Below, one piece after another: positions 9,998 through 22,800 of a stretch of DNA of 64,000 bases (positions are counted from its first letter, which is position 1; every line of letters begins with the position of its first letter). The DNA is taken from the NCBI GenBank assembly GCA_964035775.1, contig OZ038313.1, positions 930,001 to 994,000 on the forward strand, in the 5' to 3' direction. The notes below the pieces were generated by a model. The model was given only the letters and a program-made list of their open reading frames with translations, was not told the origin of the DNA and did not search any database. This DNA comes from Osedax frankpressi (lineage: Eukaryota; Annelida; Polychaeta; Sabellida; Siboglinidae). Both the position numbers and the translations under genes were made by a program.

Positions 9998-12900
9998 CTG
10001 AAGGAATGCGAAGGTAAATGTTGAGTAAGGAGTGTGTCAGAGATGTAAGGGGTCAGTAGGTGCAATGTAGAGCGTATAATGTAGAAGTGTATAATGGCTT
10101 GAGGTAATTAGTTGATGTCAAGAGTGAGACAGCTTGGAGAACTAGAGATGTTTCAGAGTGTCAGAGTGTCGGTGTGTGTCAAGGTGTCAGAGTGTCGGTG
10201 TGTGTCAAGGTGACTGTATGTCGGTGTGTGACAAGGTGTCTGTGTGTCGGTGTGTGTCAAGGTGTCTGTGTGTCAATGTGTCTGTGTGTCGGTGTGTGTC
10301 AAGGTGTATGTGTGTCGGTGTGTGTCAAGGTGTCTGTGTGTGGGTGTGTGTCAAGGTGTCTGTGTGTCGGTGTGTGTCAAGGTGACTGTATGTCGGTGTG
10401 TGACAAGGTGTCTGTGTGTCGGTGTGTGTCAAGGTGTCTGTGTGTCGGTGTGTGTCAAGGTGTCTGTGTGTCGGTGTGTGACAAGGTGTCTGTGTGTGTC
10501 AAGGTGTCTGTGTGTCGGTGTGTGTCAAGGTGTCTGTGTGTCGGTGTGTGTCAAGGTGTCTGTGTGTCGGTGTGTGACAAGGTGTCTGTGTGTCGGTGTG
10601 TGTCAAGGTGTCTGTGTGTCGGTGTGTGTCAAGGTGTCTGTGTGTCGGTGTGTATCAAGGTGTCTGTGTGTCGGTGTGTGACAAGGTGTCTGTGTGTCGG
10701 TGTGTATCAAGGTGTCTGTGTGTCGGCGTGTGTCAAGGTGTCTGTGTGTCGGTGTGTGTCAAGGTGTCTGTGTGTCGGTGTGTGTCAAGGTGTCTGTGTG
10801 TCGGTGTGTGTCAAGGTGTCTGCGTGTCGGTGTGTGTCAAGGTGTCTGCGTGTCGGTGTGTGTCAAGGTGTCTGTATGTCGGTGTGTGTCAAGGTGTCTG
10901 TGTGTCGGTGTGTGTCAAGGTGTCTGTGTCTCGGTGTGTGTCAAGGTGTATGTGTGTCGGTGTGTGTCAAGGTGTCTGTGTGTCGGTGTGTGTCAAGGTG
11001 TCTGTGTGTTGGTGTGTGTCAAGGTGTCTGTGTGTCGGTGTGTGTCAAGGTGTCTGTGTGTCGGTGTGTGTCAAGGTGTCTGCGTGTCGGTGTGTGTCAA
11101 GGTGTCTGTGTGTCGGTGTGTGTCAAGGTGTCTGTGTGTCGGTGTGTGTCAAGGTGTCTGTGTGTCGGTGTGTGTCAAGGTGTCTGTGTCTCGGTGTGTG
11201 ACAAGGTGTCTGTGTGTCGGTGTGTATCAAGGTGTCTGTGTGTCGGTGTGTGTCAAGGTGTATGTGTGTCGGTGTGTGTCAAGGTGTCTGTGTGTCGGTG
11301 TGTGTCAAGGTGTCTGTGTGTCGGTGTGTGTCAAGGTGTCTGTGTGTCGGTGTGTGTCAAGGTGTATGTGTGTATCAAGGTGACTGTGTGTCCAGGGTGA
11401 CTGTGTGTCGGTGTGTGTCAAGGTGTCTGTGTGTCGGTGTGTGACAAGGTGTATGTGTGTGTCAAGGTGTCTGTGTGTCGGTGTGTGTCAAGGTGTCTGT
11501 GTGTCGGTGTGTATCAAGGTGACTGTGTGTCCAGGGTGACTGTGTGTCGGTGTGTGTCAAGGTGTATGTGTGTCGGTGTATGTCAAGGTGACTGTGTGTC
11601 GGTGTGTGTCAAGGTGTCTGTGTGTCGGTATGTGTCAAGGTGTCTGCGTGTCGGTGTGTGTCAAGGTGTCTGTGTGTCGGTGTGTGTCAAGGTGTATGTG
11701 TGTATCAAGGTGACTGTGTGTCCATGGTGACTGTGTGTCGGTGTGTGTCAAGGTGTCTGTGTGTCGGTGTGTGTCAAGGTGTCTGTGTGTCGGTGTGTGA
11801 CAAGGTGTCTGTGTGTCGGTGTGTGTCAAGGTGTCTGTGTGTCGGTGTGTGTCAAGGTGTCTGTGTGTCGGTGTGTGTCAAGGTGTCTGTGTGTCGGTGT
11901 GTGTCAGAGTGTCTGTGTGTCGGTATATGTGTCGGTGTGTGTCAAGGTGTCTGTGTGTCGGTGTGTGTCAAGGTGTCTGTGTGTCGGTGTGTGTCAAGGT
12001 GTCTGTGTGTCGGTGTGTGTCAAGGTGACTGTGTGTCGGTGTGTGACAAGGTGTCTGTGTGTCGGTGTGTGTCAAGGTGTCTGTGTGTCGGTGTGTGTCA
12101 AGGTGTACATGTGTCGGTGTGTGTCAAGGTGTCTGTGTGTCGGTGTGTGACAAGGTGTCTGTGTGTCGGTGTGTGTCAAGGTGTCTGTGTGTCGGTGTGT
12201 GACAAGGTGTCTGTGTGTCGGTGTGTGTCAAGGTGTCTGTGTGTCGGTGTGTGTCAAGGTGTACATGTGTCGGTGTGTGTCAAGGTGTCTGTGTGTCGGT
12301 GTGTGACAAGGTGTCTGTGTGTCGGTGTGTGTCAAGGTGACTGTGTGTCGGTGTGTGTCAAGGTGTCTGTGTGTGTCAAGGTGTCGGTGTGTGACAAGGT
12401 GTCTGTGTGTGTCAAGGTGTCTGTGTGTCGGTGTGTGTCAAGGTGTCTGTGTGTCGGTGTGTGTCAAGGTGTCTGTGTGTCGGTGTGTGTCAAGGTGTCT
12501 GTGTGTCGGTGTGTGTCAAGGTGTCTGTGTGTCGGTGTGTGACAAGGTGTCTGTGTGTCGGTGTGTGTCAAGGTGTCTGTGTGTCGGTGTGTGTCAAGGT
12601 GTCTGTGTGTCGGTATGTGACAAGGTGTTGGTGTGTGTCAAGGTGACTGTGTGTCGGTGTGTGTCAAGGTGTATGTGTGTCGGTGTGTGTCAGAGTGTCG
12701 GTGTGTCGGTGTGTGTCAAGGTGTCTGTGTGTCGGTGTGTGTCAAGGTGTCTGTGTGTCGGTGTGTGTCAAGGTGTCTGTGTGTCTATGTGTGACAAGGT
12801 GTATGTGTGTATCAAGGTGACTGTGTGTCCAGGATGACTGTGTGTCGGTGTGTGTCAAGGTGTATGTGTGTCGGTGTGTGTCAAGGTGTCTGTGTGTCGG

Positions 12901-15449
12901 TGTGTGTCAAGGTGTATGTGTGTATCAAGGTGACTGTGTGTCCAGGATGTCTGTGTGTCGGTGTGTGTCAAGGTGTATGTGTGTCGGTGTGTGTCAAGGT
13001 GTCTGTGTGTCGGTGTGTGTCAAGGTGTCTGTGTGTCGGTGTGTGTCAAGGTGTCTGCGTGTCGGTGTGTGTCAATGTGTCTGTGTGTCTGTGTGTGTCA
13101 AGGTGTCTGTGTGTCGGTGTGTGCCAAGGTGTATGTGTGTGTCAGGGTGAATGTGTGTCAAGGTGTCGGTGTGTCGGTGTGTGTCAAGGTGTATGTGTGT
13201 ATCAAGGTGACTGTGTGTCCAGGGTGTACATGTGTCGGTATATGTCAAGGTGTCTGTGTGTCGGTGTGTGTCAAGGTGTCTGCGTGTCGGTGTGTGTCAA
13301 GGTGTCTGTGTGTCTGTGTGTGTCAAGGTGTATGTGTATTGGTGTGTGTCAAGGTGTCTGTGTGTCTGTGTGTGACAAGGTGTCTGTGTGTGTCAAGGTG
13401 TCGGTGTGTGTCAAGGTGTCTGTGTGTCGGTGTGTGTCAAGGTGTATGTGTGTGTCAAGATGTCTGCGTGTCGGTGTGTGACAAGGTGTATGTGTGTGTC
13501 AGGGTGACTGTGTGTCAAGGTGTCGGTGTATCGGTGTGTGTCAAGGTGTCGGTGTGTCTGTGTGTGTCAAGGTGTCGGTGTGTCTGTGTGTGACAAGGTG
13601 TCTGTGTGTCGGTGTGTGTCATGGTGTCTGTGTGTCGGTGTGTGTCAAGGTGTCTGTGTGTGTCAAGGTGTCGGTGTGTCTGTGTGTGACAAGGTGTCTG
13701 TGTGTCGGTGTGTGTCAAGGTGTCTGTGTGTCGGTGTGTGTCAAGGTGACTGTGTGTCGGTGTGTGTCAAGGTGTCTGTGTGTCGGTGTGTGTCAAGGTG
13801 ACTGTGTGTCGGTGTGTGTCAAGGTGTCTGTGTGTCGGTGTGTGTCAAGGTGTCTGTGTGTCGGTGTGTGTCAAGGTGTCTGTGTGTCGGTGTGTGTCAA
13901 GGTGACTGTGTGTCGGTGTGTGTCAAGGTGTATGTGTGTCTGTGTGTGACAAGGTGTCTGTGTGTCGGTGTGTGTCAAGGTGTCTGTGTGTGTCAAGGTG
14001 TCGGTGTGTGTCAAGGTGTCTGTGTGTCGGTGTGTGTCAAGGTGTCTGTGTGTCGGTGTGTGTCAAGGTGTCTGTGTGTCGGTGTGTGTCAAGGTGACTG
14101 TGTGTCGGTGTGTGTCAAGGTGTATGTGTGTCTGTGTGTGACAAGGTGTCTGTGTGTCGGTGTGTGTCAAGGTGACTGTGTGTCGGTGTGTGTCAAGGTG
14201 TATGTGTGTCTGTGTGTGACAAGGTGTCTGTGTGTCGGTGTGTGTCAAGGTGTCTGTGTGTCGGTGTGTGTCAAGGTGACTGTGTGTCGGTGTGTGACAA
14301 GGTGCCTGTGTGTGTCAGAGTGTCGGTGTGTCGGTGTGTGTCAAGGTGTCTGTGTGTCGGTGTGTGTCAAGGTGTCTGTGTGTCGGTGTGTGACAAGGTG
14401 TCTGTGTGTCGGTGTGTGTCAAGGTGTCTGTGTGTCGGTGTGTGTCAAGGTGTCTGTGTGTCGGTGTGTGTCAAGGTATTTGTGTGTCGGTGTGTGACAA
14501 GGTGTCTGTGTGTCGGTGTGTGTCAAGGTGTCTGTGTGTCGGTGTGTGTCAAGGTGTCTGTGTGTCGGTGTGTGTCAAGGTGTCTGTGTGTCGGTGTGTG
14601 TCAAGGTGTCTGTGTGTCGGTGTGTGTCAAGGTGTCTGCGTGTCGGTGTGTGTCAAGGTGTCTGTGTGTCGGTGTGTGTCAAGGTGTCTGTGTGTCGGTG
14701 TGTGTCAAGGTGTCTGTGTGTCGGTGTGTGACAAGGTGTTGGTGTGTGTCAAGGTGACTGTGTGTCGGTGTGTGTCAAGGTGTCTGTGTGTCGGTGTGTG
14801 ACAAGGTGTCTGCGTGTCGGTGTGTGTCAAGGTGTCTGTGTGTCGGTGTGTGTCAAGGTGTCTGTGTGTCGGTGTGTGTCAAGGTGTCTGTGTGTCGGTG
14901 TGTGACAAGGTGTTGGTGTGTGTCAAGGTGTCTGTGTGTCTGTGTGTGTCAAGGTGTCTGTGTGTCGGTGTGTGTCAAGGTGTCTGTGTGTCGGTGTGTG
15001 TCAAGGTGACTGTGTGTCGGTGTGTGTCAAGGTGTCTGTGTGTCGGTGTGTGTCAAGGTGTCTGTGTGTCTGTGTGTGACAAGGTGTCTGTGTGTCGGTG
15101 TGTGTCAAGGTGTCTGTGTGTCGGTGTGTGACAAGGTGTATGTGTGTATCAATGTGACTGTGTGTCGGTGTGTGTCAAGATGTCTGTGTGTCGGTGTGTG
15201 TCAAGGTGTCTGTGTGTCGGTGTGTGTCAAGGTGTCTGTGTGTCGGTGTGTGTCAAGGTGTCTGTGTGTCGGTGTGTGTCAAGGTGTCTGTGTGTCGGTG
15301 TGTGTCAAGGTGTCTGTGTGTCGGTGTGTGTCAAGGTGTCTGTGTGTGTCAAGGTGTCTGTGTGTCGGTGTGTGTCAAGGTGTCTGTGTGTCGGTGTGTG
15401 ACAAGGTGACTGTGTGTCGGTGTGTGTCAAGGTGTCTGTGTGTCAAGGT

Positions 15450-16833
15450 GTCTGTGTGTCGGTGTGTGTCAAGGTGTCTATGTGTCGGTGTGTGTCAAGG
15501 TGTCTGTGTGTCGGTGTGTGTCAAGGTGTCTGTGTGTCGGTGTGTGTCAAGGTGTCTGTGTGTCGGTGTGTGTCAAGGTGTCTGTGTGTCGGTGTGTGTC
15601 AAGGTGTCTGTGTGTCGGTGTGTGTCAAGGTGTCTGTGTGTCGGTGTGTGTCGGTGTGTGTCAAGGTGTCTGTGTGTCGGTGTGTGTCAAGGTGTCTGTG
15701 TGTCGGTGTGTGTCGGTGTGTGTCAAGGTGTCTGTGTGTCGGTGTGTGTCAAGGTGTCTGTGTGTATGTGTGTGTCAAGGTGTCGGTGTGTGTCAAGGTG
15801 TCTGTGTGTCGGTGTGTGTCAAGGTGTCTGTGTGTGTCAAGTTGTCTGTGTGTCGGTGTGTGTCAAGGTGTCTGTGTGTCGGTGTGTGTCAAGGTGTATG
15901 TGTGTCGGTGTGTGTCAAGGTGTCTGTGTGTCGGTGTGTGTCAAGGTGTCTGTGTGTCGGTGTATGTCAAGGTGTATGTGTGTGTCAAGGTGACTGTGTG
16001 TGTCAAGGTGTCGGTGTGTCGGTGTGTGTCAAGGTGTATGTGTGTCGGTGTGTGTCAAGGTGTCTGTGTGTCGGTGTGTGACAAGGTGTCTGTGTGTCGG
16101 TGTGTGTCAAGGTGTATGTGTGTGACAAGGTGTCTGTGTGTCTGTGTGTGACAAGGTGTCTGTGTGTCGGTGTGTGTCAAGGTGTCTGTGTGTCGGTGTG
16201 TGTCAAGGTGTCGGTGTGTGTCAAGGTGTCTGTGTGTCGGTGTGTGTCAAGGTGACTGTGTGTCGGTGTGTGACAAGGTGTCTGTGTGTGTCAGAGTGTC
16301 GGTGTGTCGGTGTGTGTCAAGGTGTCTGTGTGTCGGTGTGTGTCAAGGTGTCTGTGTGTCGGTGTGTGTCAAGGTGTCTGTGTGTCGGTGTGTGTCGGTG
16401 TGTGTCAAGGTGTCTGTGTGTCGGTGTGTGTCAAGGTGTCTGTGTGTATGTGTGTGTCAAGGTGTCGGTGTGTGTCAAGGTGTCTGTGTGTCGGTGTGTG
16501 TCAAGGTGTCTGTGTGTGTCAAGTTGTCTGTGTGTCGGTGTGTGTCAAGGTGTCTGTGTGTCGGTGTGTGTCAAGGTGTATGTGTGTCGGTGTGTGTCAA
16601 GGTGTCTGTGTGTCGGTGTGTGTCAAGGTGTCTGTGTGTCGGTGTATGTCAAGGTGTATGTGTGTGTCAAGGTGACTGTGTGTGTCAAGGTGTCGGTGTG
16701 TCGGTGTGTGTCAAGGTGTATGTGTGTCGGTGTGTGTCAAGGTGTCTGTGTGTCGGTGTGTGACAAGGTGTCTGTGTGTCGGTGTGTGTCAAGGTGTATG
16801 TGTGTGACAAGGTGTCTGTGTGTCTGTGTGTGA
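15450..16833. repeat. Higher-order duplication, two blocks of about 682 bp
   Basis: A string of unusual units, including one with GTGTGTATGTGTGTGTCAAG and one with CAAGTTGTC, recurs exactly 682 bp later: 15758 against 16440, and block ends at 16151 and 16833. Related blocks reappear around 19250-19705, 22340-22830 and 25100-25639. Confidence 0.8.
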
Positions 16834-19800
16834 CAAGGTGTCTGTGTGTCGGTGTGTGTCAAGGTGTCTGTGTGTCGGTGTGTGTCAAGGTGTCGGTGTG
16901 TGTCAAGGTGTCTGTGTGTCGGTGTGTGTCAAGGTGACTGTGTGTCGGTGTGTGACAAGGTGTCTGTGTGTGTCAGAGTGTCGGTGTGTCGGTGTGTGTC
17001 AAGGTGTCTGTGTGTCGGTGTGTGTCAAGGTGTCTGTGTGTCGGTGTGTGACAAGGTGTCTGTGTGTCGGTGTGTGTCAAGGTGTCTGTGTGTCGGTGTG
17101 TGTCAAGGTGTCTGTGTGTCGGTGTGTGTCAAGGTATTTGTGTGTCGGTGTGTGACAAGGTGTCTGTGTGTCGGTATGTGTCAAGGTGTATGTGTGTCGG
17201 TGTGTGTCAAGGTGTCTGTGTGTCGGTGTGTGACAAGGTGTTGGTATGTGTCAAGGTGACTGTGTGTCGGTGTGTGTCAAGGTGTCTGTGTGTCGGTGTG
17301 TGACAAGGTGTCTGCGTGTCGGTGTGTGTCAATGTGTCTGTGTGTCGGTGTGTGTCAAGGTGTCTGTGTGTCGGTGTGTGTCAATGTGTCTGTGTGTCGG
17401 TGTGTGACAAGGTGTTGGTGTGTGTCAAGGTGTCTGTGTGTCGGTGTGTGTCAAGGTGTCTGTGTGTCGGTGTGTGTCAAGGTGACTGTGTGTCGGTGTG
17501 TGACAAGGTGTTGGTGTGTGTCAAGGTGTCTGTGTGTCGGTGTGTGTCAAGGTGTCTGTGTGTCGGTGTGTGACAAGGTGTTGGTGTGTGTCAAGGTGTC
17601 TGTGTGTCTGTGTGTGTCAAGGTGTCTGTGTGTCGGTGTGTGTCAAGGTGTCTGTGTGTCGGTGTGTGTCAAGGTGTCTGTGTGTCGGTGTGTGTCAAGG
17701 TGTCTGTGTGTCGGTGTGTGTCAAGGTGTATGTGTGTGTCAAGGTGTCTGCGTGTGTCAAGGTGTCTGTGTGTCGGTATGTGTCAAGGTGATTGTGTGTC
17801 GGTGTGTGTCAAGGTGTCTGTGTGTCGGTGTGTGACAAGGTGTTGGTGTGTGTCAAGGTGTCTGTGTGTCTGTGTGTGTCAAGGTGTCTGTGTGTCGGTG
17901 TGTGTCAAGGTGTCTGTGTGTCGGTGTGTGTCAAGGTGACTGTGTGTCGGTGTGTGTCAAGGTGTCTGTGTGTCGGTGTGTGTCAAGGTGTCTGTGTGTC
18001 TGTGTGTGACAAGGTGTCTGTGTGTCGGTGTGTGTCAATGTGTCTGTGTGTCGGTGTGTGTCAAGGTGTCTGTGTGTCGGTGTGTGTCAAGGTGTCTGTG
18101 TGTCGGTGTGTGTCAATGTGTCTGTGTGTCGGTGTGTGTCAAGGTGTCTGTGTGTCGGTGTGTGTCAAGGTGTATGTGTGTCGGTGTGTGTCAAGGTGTC
18201 TGTGTGTCGGTGTGTGTCAAGGTGTCTGTGTGTCGGTGTGTATCAAGGTGTCTGTGTGTCGGTGTGTGTCAAGGTGTCTGTGTGGCGGTGTGTGTCAAGG
18301 TGACTGTGTGTCGGTGTGTGTCAAGGTGTCTGTGTGTCGGTGTGTGTCAAGGTGTCTGTGTGTCGGTGTGTGTCAAGGTGACTGTGTGTCGGTGTGTGTC
18401 AAGGTGTCTGTGTGTCGGTGTGTGTCAAGGTGTCTGTGTGTCGGTGTGTGACAAGGTGTCTGTGTGTCGGTGTGTGTCAAGGTGTCTGTGTGTCGGTGTG
18501 TGTCAAGGTGTCTGTGTGTCGGTGTGTGTCAAGGTGACTGTGTGTCGGTGTGTGTCAAGGTGTCTGTGTGTCGGTGTGTGACAAGGTGTCTGCGTGTCGG
18601 TGTGTGTCAAGGTGTCTGTGTGTCGGTGTGTGTCAAGGTGTCTGTGTGTCGGTGTGTGTCAAGGTGTCTGTGTGTCGGTGTGTGACAAGGTGTTGGTGTG
18701 TGTCAAGGTGTCTGTGTGTCTGTGTGTGTCAAGGTGTCTGTGTGTCGGTGTGTGTCAAGGTGTCTGTGTGTCGGTGTGTGTCAAGGTGACTGTATGTCGG
18801 TGTGTGTCAAGGTGTCTGTGTGTCGGTGTGTGTCAAGGTGTCTGTGTGTCGGTGTGTGTCAAGGTGACTGTGTGTCGGTGTATGTCAAGGTGTCTGTGTG
18901 TCGGTGTGTGTCAAGGTGTCTGTGTGTCGGTGTGTGACAAGGTGACTGTGTGTCGGTGTGTGTCAAGGTGTATGTGTGTCGGTGTGTGTCAAGGTGTCTG
19001 TGTGTCGGTGTTTGTCAAGGTGCCTGTGTGTGTCAAGGTGTCTGTGTGTCGGTGTGTGTCAAGGTGTCTGTGTGTCGGTGTGTGACAAGGTGACTGTGTG
19101 TCGGTGTGTGTCAAGGTGTCTGTGTGTCTGTGTGTCGGTGTGTGTCAAGGTGTCTATGTGTCGGTGTATGTCAAGGTGTCTGTGTGTCGGTGTGTGTCAA
19201 GGTGTCTGTGTGTCGGTGTGTGACAAGGTGACTGTGTGTCGGTGTGTGTCAAGGTGTCTGTGTGTCGGTGTGTGTCGGTGTGTGTCAAGGTGTCTGTGTG
19301 TCGGTGTGTGTCAAGGTGTCTGTGTGTATGTGTGTGTCAAGGTGTCGGTGTGTGTCAAGGTGTCTGTGTGTCGGTGTGTGTCAAGGTGTCTGTGTGTGTC
19401 AAGTTGTCTGTGTGTCGGTGTGTGTCAAGGTGTATGTGTGTCGGTGTGTGTCAAGGTGTCTGTGTGTCGGTGTGTGTCAAGGTGTCTGTGTGTCGGTGTA
19501 TGTCAAGGTGTATGTGTGTGTCAAGGTGACTGTGTGTGTCAAGGTGTCGGTGTGTCGGTGTGTGTCAAGGTGTATGTGTGTCGGTGTGTGTCAAGGTGTC
19601 TGTGTGTCGGTGTGTGACAAGGTGTATGTGTGTGTCAAGGTGTCTGTGTGTCGGTGTGTGTCAAGGTGTCTGTGTGTGACAAGGTGTCTGTGTGTCTGTG
19701 TGTGACAAGGTGTCTGTGTGTCGGTATGTGTCAAGGTGTCTGTGTGTCGGTGTGTGTCAAGGTGTCGGTGTGTGTCAAGGTGTCTGTGTGTCGGTGTGTG

Positions 19801-22800
19801 TCAAGGTGACTGTGTGTCGGTGTGTGACAAGGTGTATGTGTGTGTCAGAGTGTCGGTGTGTCGGTGTGTGTCAAGGTGTCTGTGTATCGGTGTGTGTCAA
19901 GGTGTCTGTGTGTCGGTGTGTGACAAGGTGTCTGTGTGTCGGTGTGTGTCAAGGTGTCTGTGTGTCGGTGTGTGTCAAGGTGTCTGTGTGTCGGTGTGTG
20001 TCAAGGTATTTGTGTGTCGGTGTGTGACAAGGTGTCTGTGTGTCGGTGTGTGTCAAGGTGTCTGTGTGTCGGTGTGTGTCAAGGTGTCTGTGTGTCGGTG
20101 TGTGACAAGGTGTTGGTGTGTGTCAAGGTGACTGTGTGTCGGTGTGTGTCAAGGTGTCTGTGTGTCGGTGTGTGACAAGGTGTCTGCGTGTCGGTGTGTG
20201 TCAATGTGTCTGTGTGTCGGTGTGTGTCAAGGTGTCTGTGTGTCGGTGTGTGTCAAGGTGTCTGTGTGTCGGTGTGTGTCAAGGTGTATGTGTGTCGGTG
20301 TGTGTCAAGGTGTCTGTGTGTCAGTGTGTGTCAAGGTGACTGTGTGTCGGTGTGTGACAAGGTGTTGGTGTGTGTCAAGGTGTCTGTGTGTCGGTGTGTG
20401 TCAAGGTGTCTGTGTGTCGGTGTGTGACAAGGTGTTGGTGTGTGTCAAGGTGTCTGTGTGTCTGTGTGTGTCAAGGTGTCTGTGTGTCGGTGTGTGTCAA
20501 GGTGTCTGTGTGTCGGTGTGTGTCAAGGTGTCTGTGTGTCGGTGTGTGTCAAGGTGTCTGTGTGTCGGTGTGTGTCAAGGTGTATGTGTGTGTCAAGGTG
20601 TCTGTGTGTGTCAAGGTGTCTGTGTGTCGGTGTGTGTCAAGGTGACTGTGTGTCGGTGTGTGTCAAGGTGTCTGTGTGTCGGTGTGTGACAAGGTGTTGG
20701 TGTGTGTCAAGGTGTCTGTGTGTCTGTGTGTGTCAAGGTGTCTGTGTGTCGGTGTGTGTCAAGGTGTCTGTGTGTCGGTGTGTGTCAAGGTGACTGTGTG
20801 TCGGTGTGTGTCAAGGTGTCTGTGTGTCGGTGTGTGTCAAGGTGTCTGTGTGTCTGTGTGTGACAAGGTGTCTGTGTGTCGGTGTGTGTCAATGTGTCTG
20901 TGTGTCGGTGTGTGTCAAGGTGTCTGTGTGTCGGTGTGTGTCAAGGTGTCTGTGTGTCGGTGTGTGTCAATGTGTCTGCGTGTCGGTGTGTGTCAAGGTG
21001 TCTGTGTGTCGGTGTGTGTCAAGGTGTATGTGTGTCGGTGTGTGTCAAGGTGTCTGTGTGTCGGTGTGTGTCAAGGTGTCTGTGTGTCGGTGTGTATCAA
21101 GGTGTCTGTGTGTCGGTGTGTGTCAAGGTGTCTGTGTGGCGGTGTGTGTCAAGGTGACTGTGTGTCGGTGTGTGTCAAGGTGTATGTGTGTCGGTGTGTG
21201 TCAAGGTGTCTGTGTGTCGGTGTGTGTCAAGGTGTCTGTGTGTCGGTGTGTGTCAAGGTGTCTGTGTGTCGGTGTGTGTCAAGGTGTCTGTGTGTCGGTG
21301 TGTGTCAAGGTGCCTGTGTGTCGGTGTGTGTCAAGGTGTCTGTGTGTCGGTGTGTGTCAAGGTGTCTGTGTGTCGGTGTGTGTCAAGGTGTCTGTGTGTC
21401 GGTGTGTGTCAATGTGACTGTGTGTCGGTGTGTGTCAAGGTGTCTGTGTGTCGGTGTGTGTCAAGGTGCCTGTGTGTCGGTGTGTGTCAAGGTGTCTGTG
21501 TGTCGGTGTGTGACAAGGTGACTGTGTGTCGGTGTGTGTCAAGGTGTCTGTGTGTCGGTGTGTGTCAAGGTGTCTGTGTGTCGGTGTGTGTCAAGGTGTC
21601 TGTGTGTCGGTGTGTCTCAAGGTGTCTGTGTGTCGGTGTGTGTCAAGGTGTCTGTGTGTCGGTGTGTGTCAAGGTGTCTGTGTGTCGGTGTGTGTCAAGG
21701 TGTCTGTGTGTCGGTGTGTCTCAAGGTGTCTGTGTGTCGGTGTGTGTCAAGGTGACTGTGTGTCGGTGTGTGTCAAGGTGTCTGTGTGTGTCAAGGTGTC
21801 TGTGTGTCGGTGTGTGTCAAGGTGTATGTGTGTCGGTGTGTGTCAAGGTGTCTGTGTGTCGGTGTGTGTCAAGGTGTCTGTGTGTCGGTGTGTGTCAAGG
21901 TGTCTGTGTGTCGGTGTGTCTCAAGGTGTCTGTGTGTCGGTGTGTGTCAAGGTGACTGTGTGTCGGTGTGTGTCAAGGTGTCTGTGTGTGTCAAGGTGTC
22001 TGTGTGTCGGTGTGTGTCAAGGTGTCGGTGTGTCTGTGTGTGACAAGGTGTCTATGTGTCGGTGTGTGTCAAGGTGTCTGTGTGTCGGTGTGTGTCAAGG
22101 TGTCTGTGTGTCGGTATGTGTCAAGGTGTCTGTGTGTCGGTGTATGTCAAGGTGTATGTGTGTGTCAAGGTGTATGTGTGTCGGTGTGTGTCAAGGTGTC
22201 TGTGTGTCGGTGTGTGTCAAGGTGTCTGTGTGTCGGTGTGTATCAAGGTGTCGGTGTGTCTGTGTGTGACAAGGTGTCTATGTGTCGGTGTGTGTCAAGG
22301 TGTCTGTGTGTCGGTGTATGTCAAGGTGACTGTGTGTCGGTGTGTGTCAAGGTGTCTGTGTGTCGGTGTGTGTCGGTGTGTGTCAAGGTGTCTGTGTGTC
22401 GGTGTGTGTCAAGGTGTCTGTGTGTATGTGTGTGTCAAGGTGTCGGTGTGTGTCAAGGTGTCTGTGTGTCGGTGTGTGTCAAGGTGTCTGTGTGTCGGTG
22501 TGTGTCAAGTTGTCTGCGTGTCGGTGTGTGTCAAGGTGTCTGTGTGTCGGTATGTGTCAAGGTGTATGTGTGTCGGTGTGTGTCAAGGTGTCTGTGTGTC
22601 GGTGTGTGTCAAGGTGTCTGTGTGTCGGTGTATGTCAAGGTGTATGTGTGTGTCAAGGTGACTGTGTGTCGGTGTGTGTCAAGGCGTCGGTGTGTCGGTG
22701 TGTGTCAAGGTGTATGTCAAGGTGTCTGTGTGTCGGTGTGTGACAAGGTGTATGTGTGTGTCAAGGTGTCTGTGTGTCGGTGTGTGTCAAGGTGTCTGTG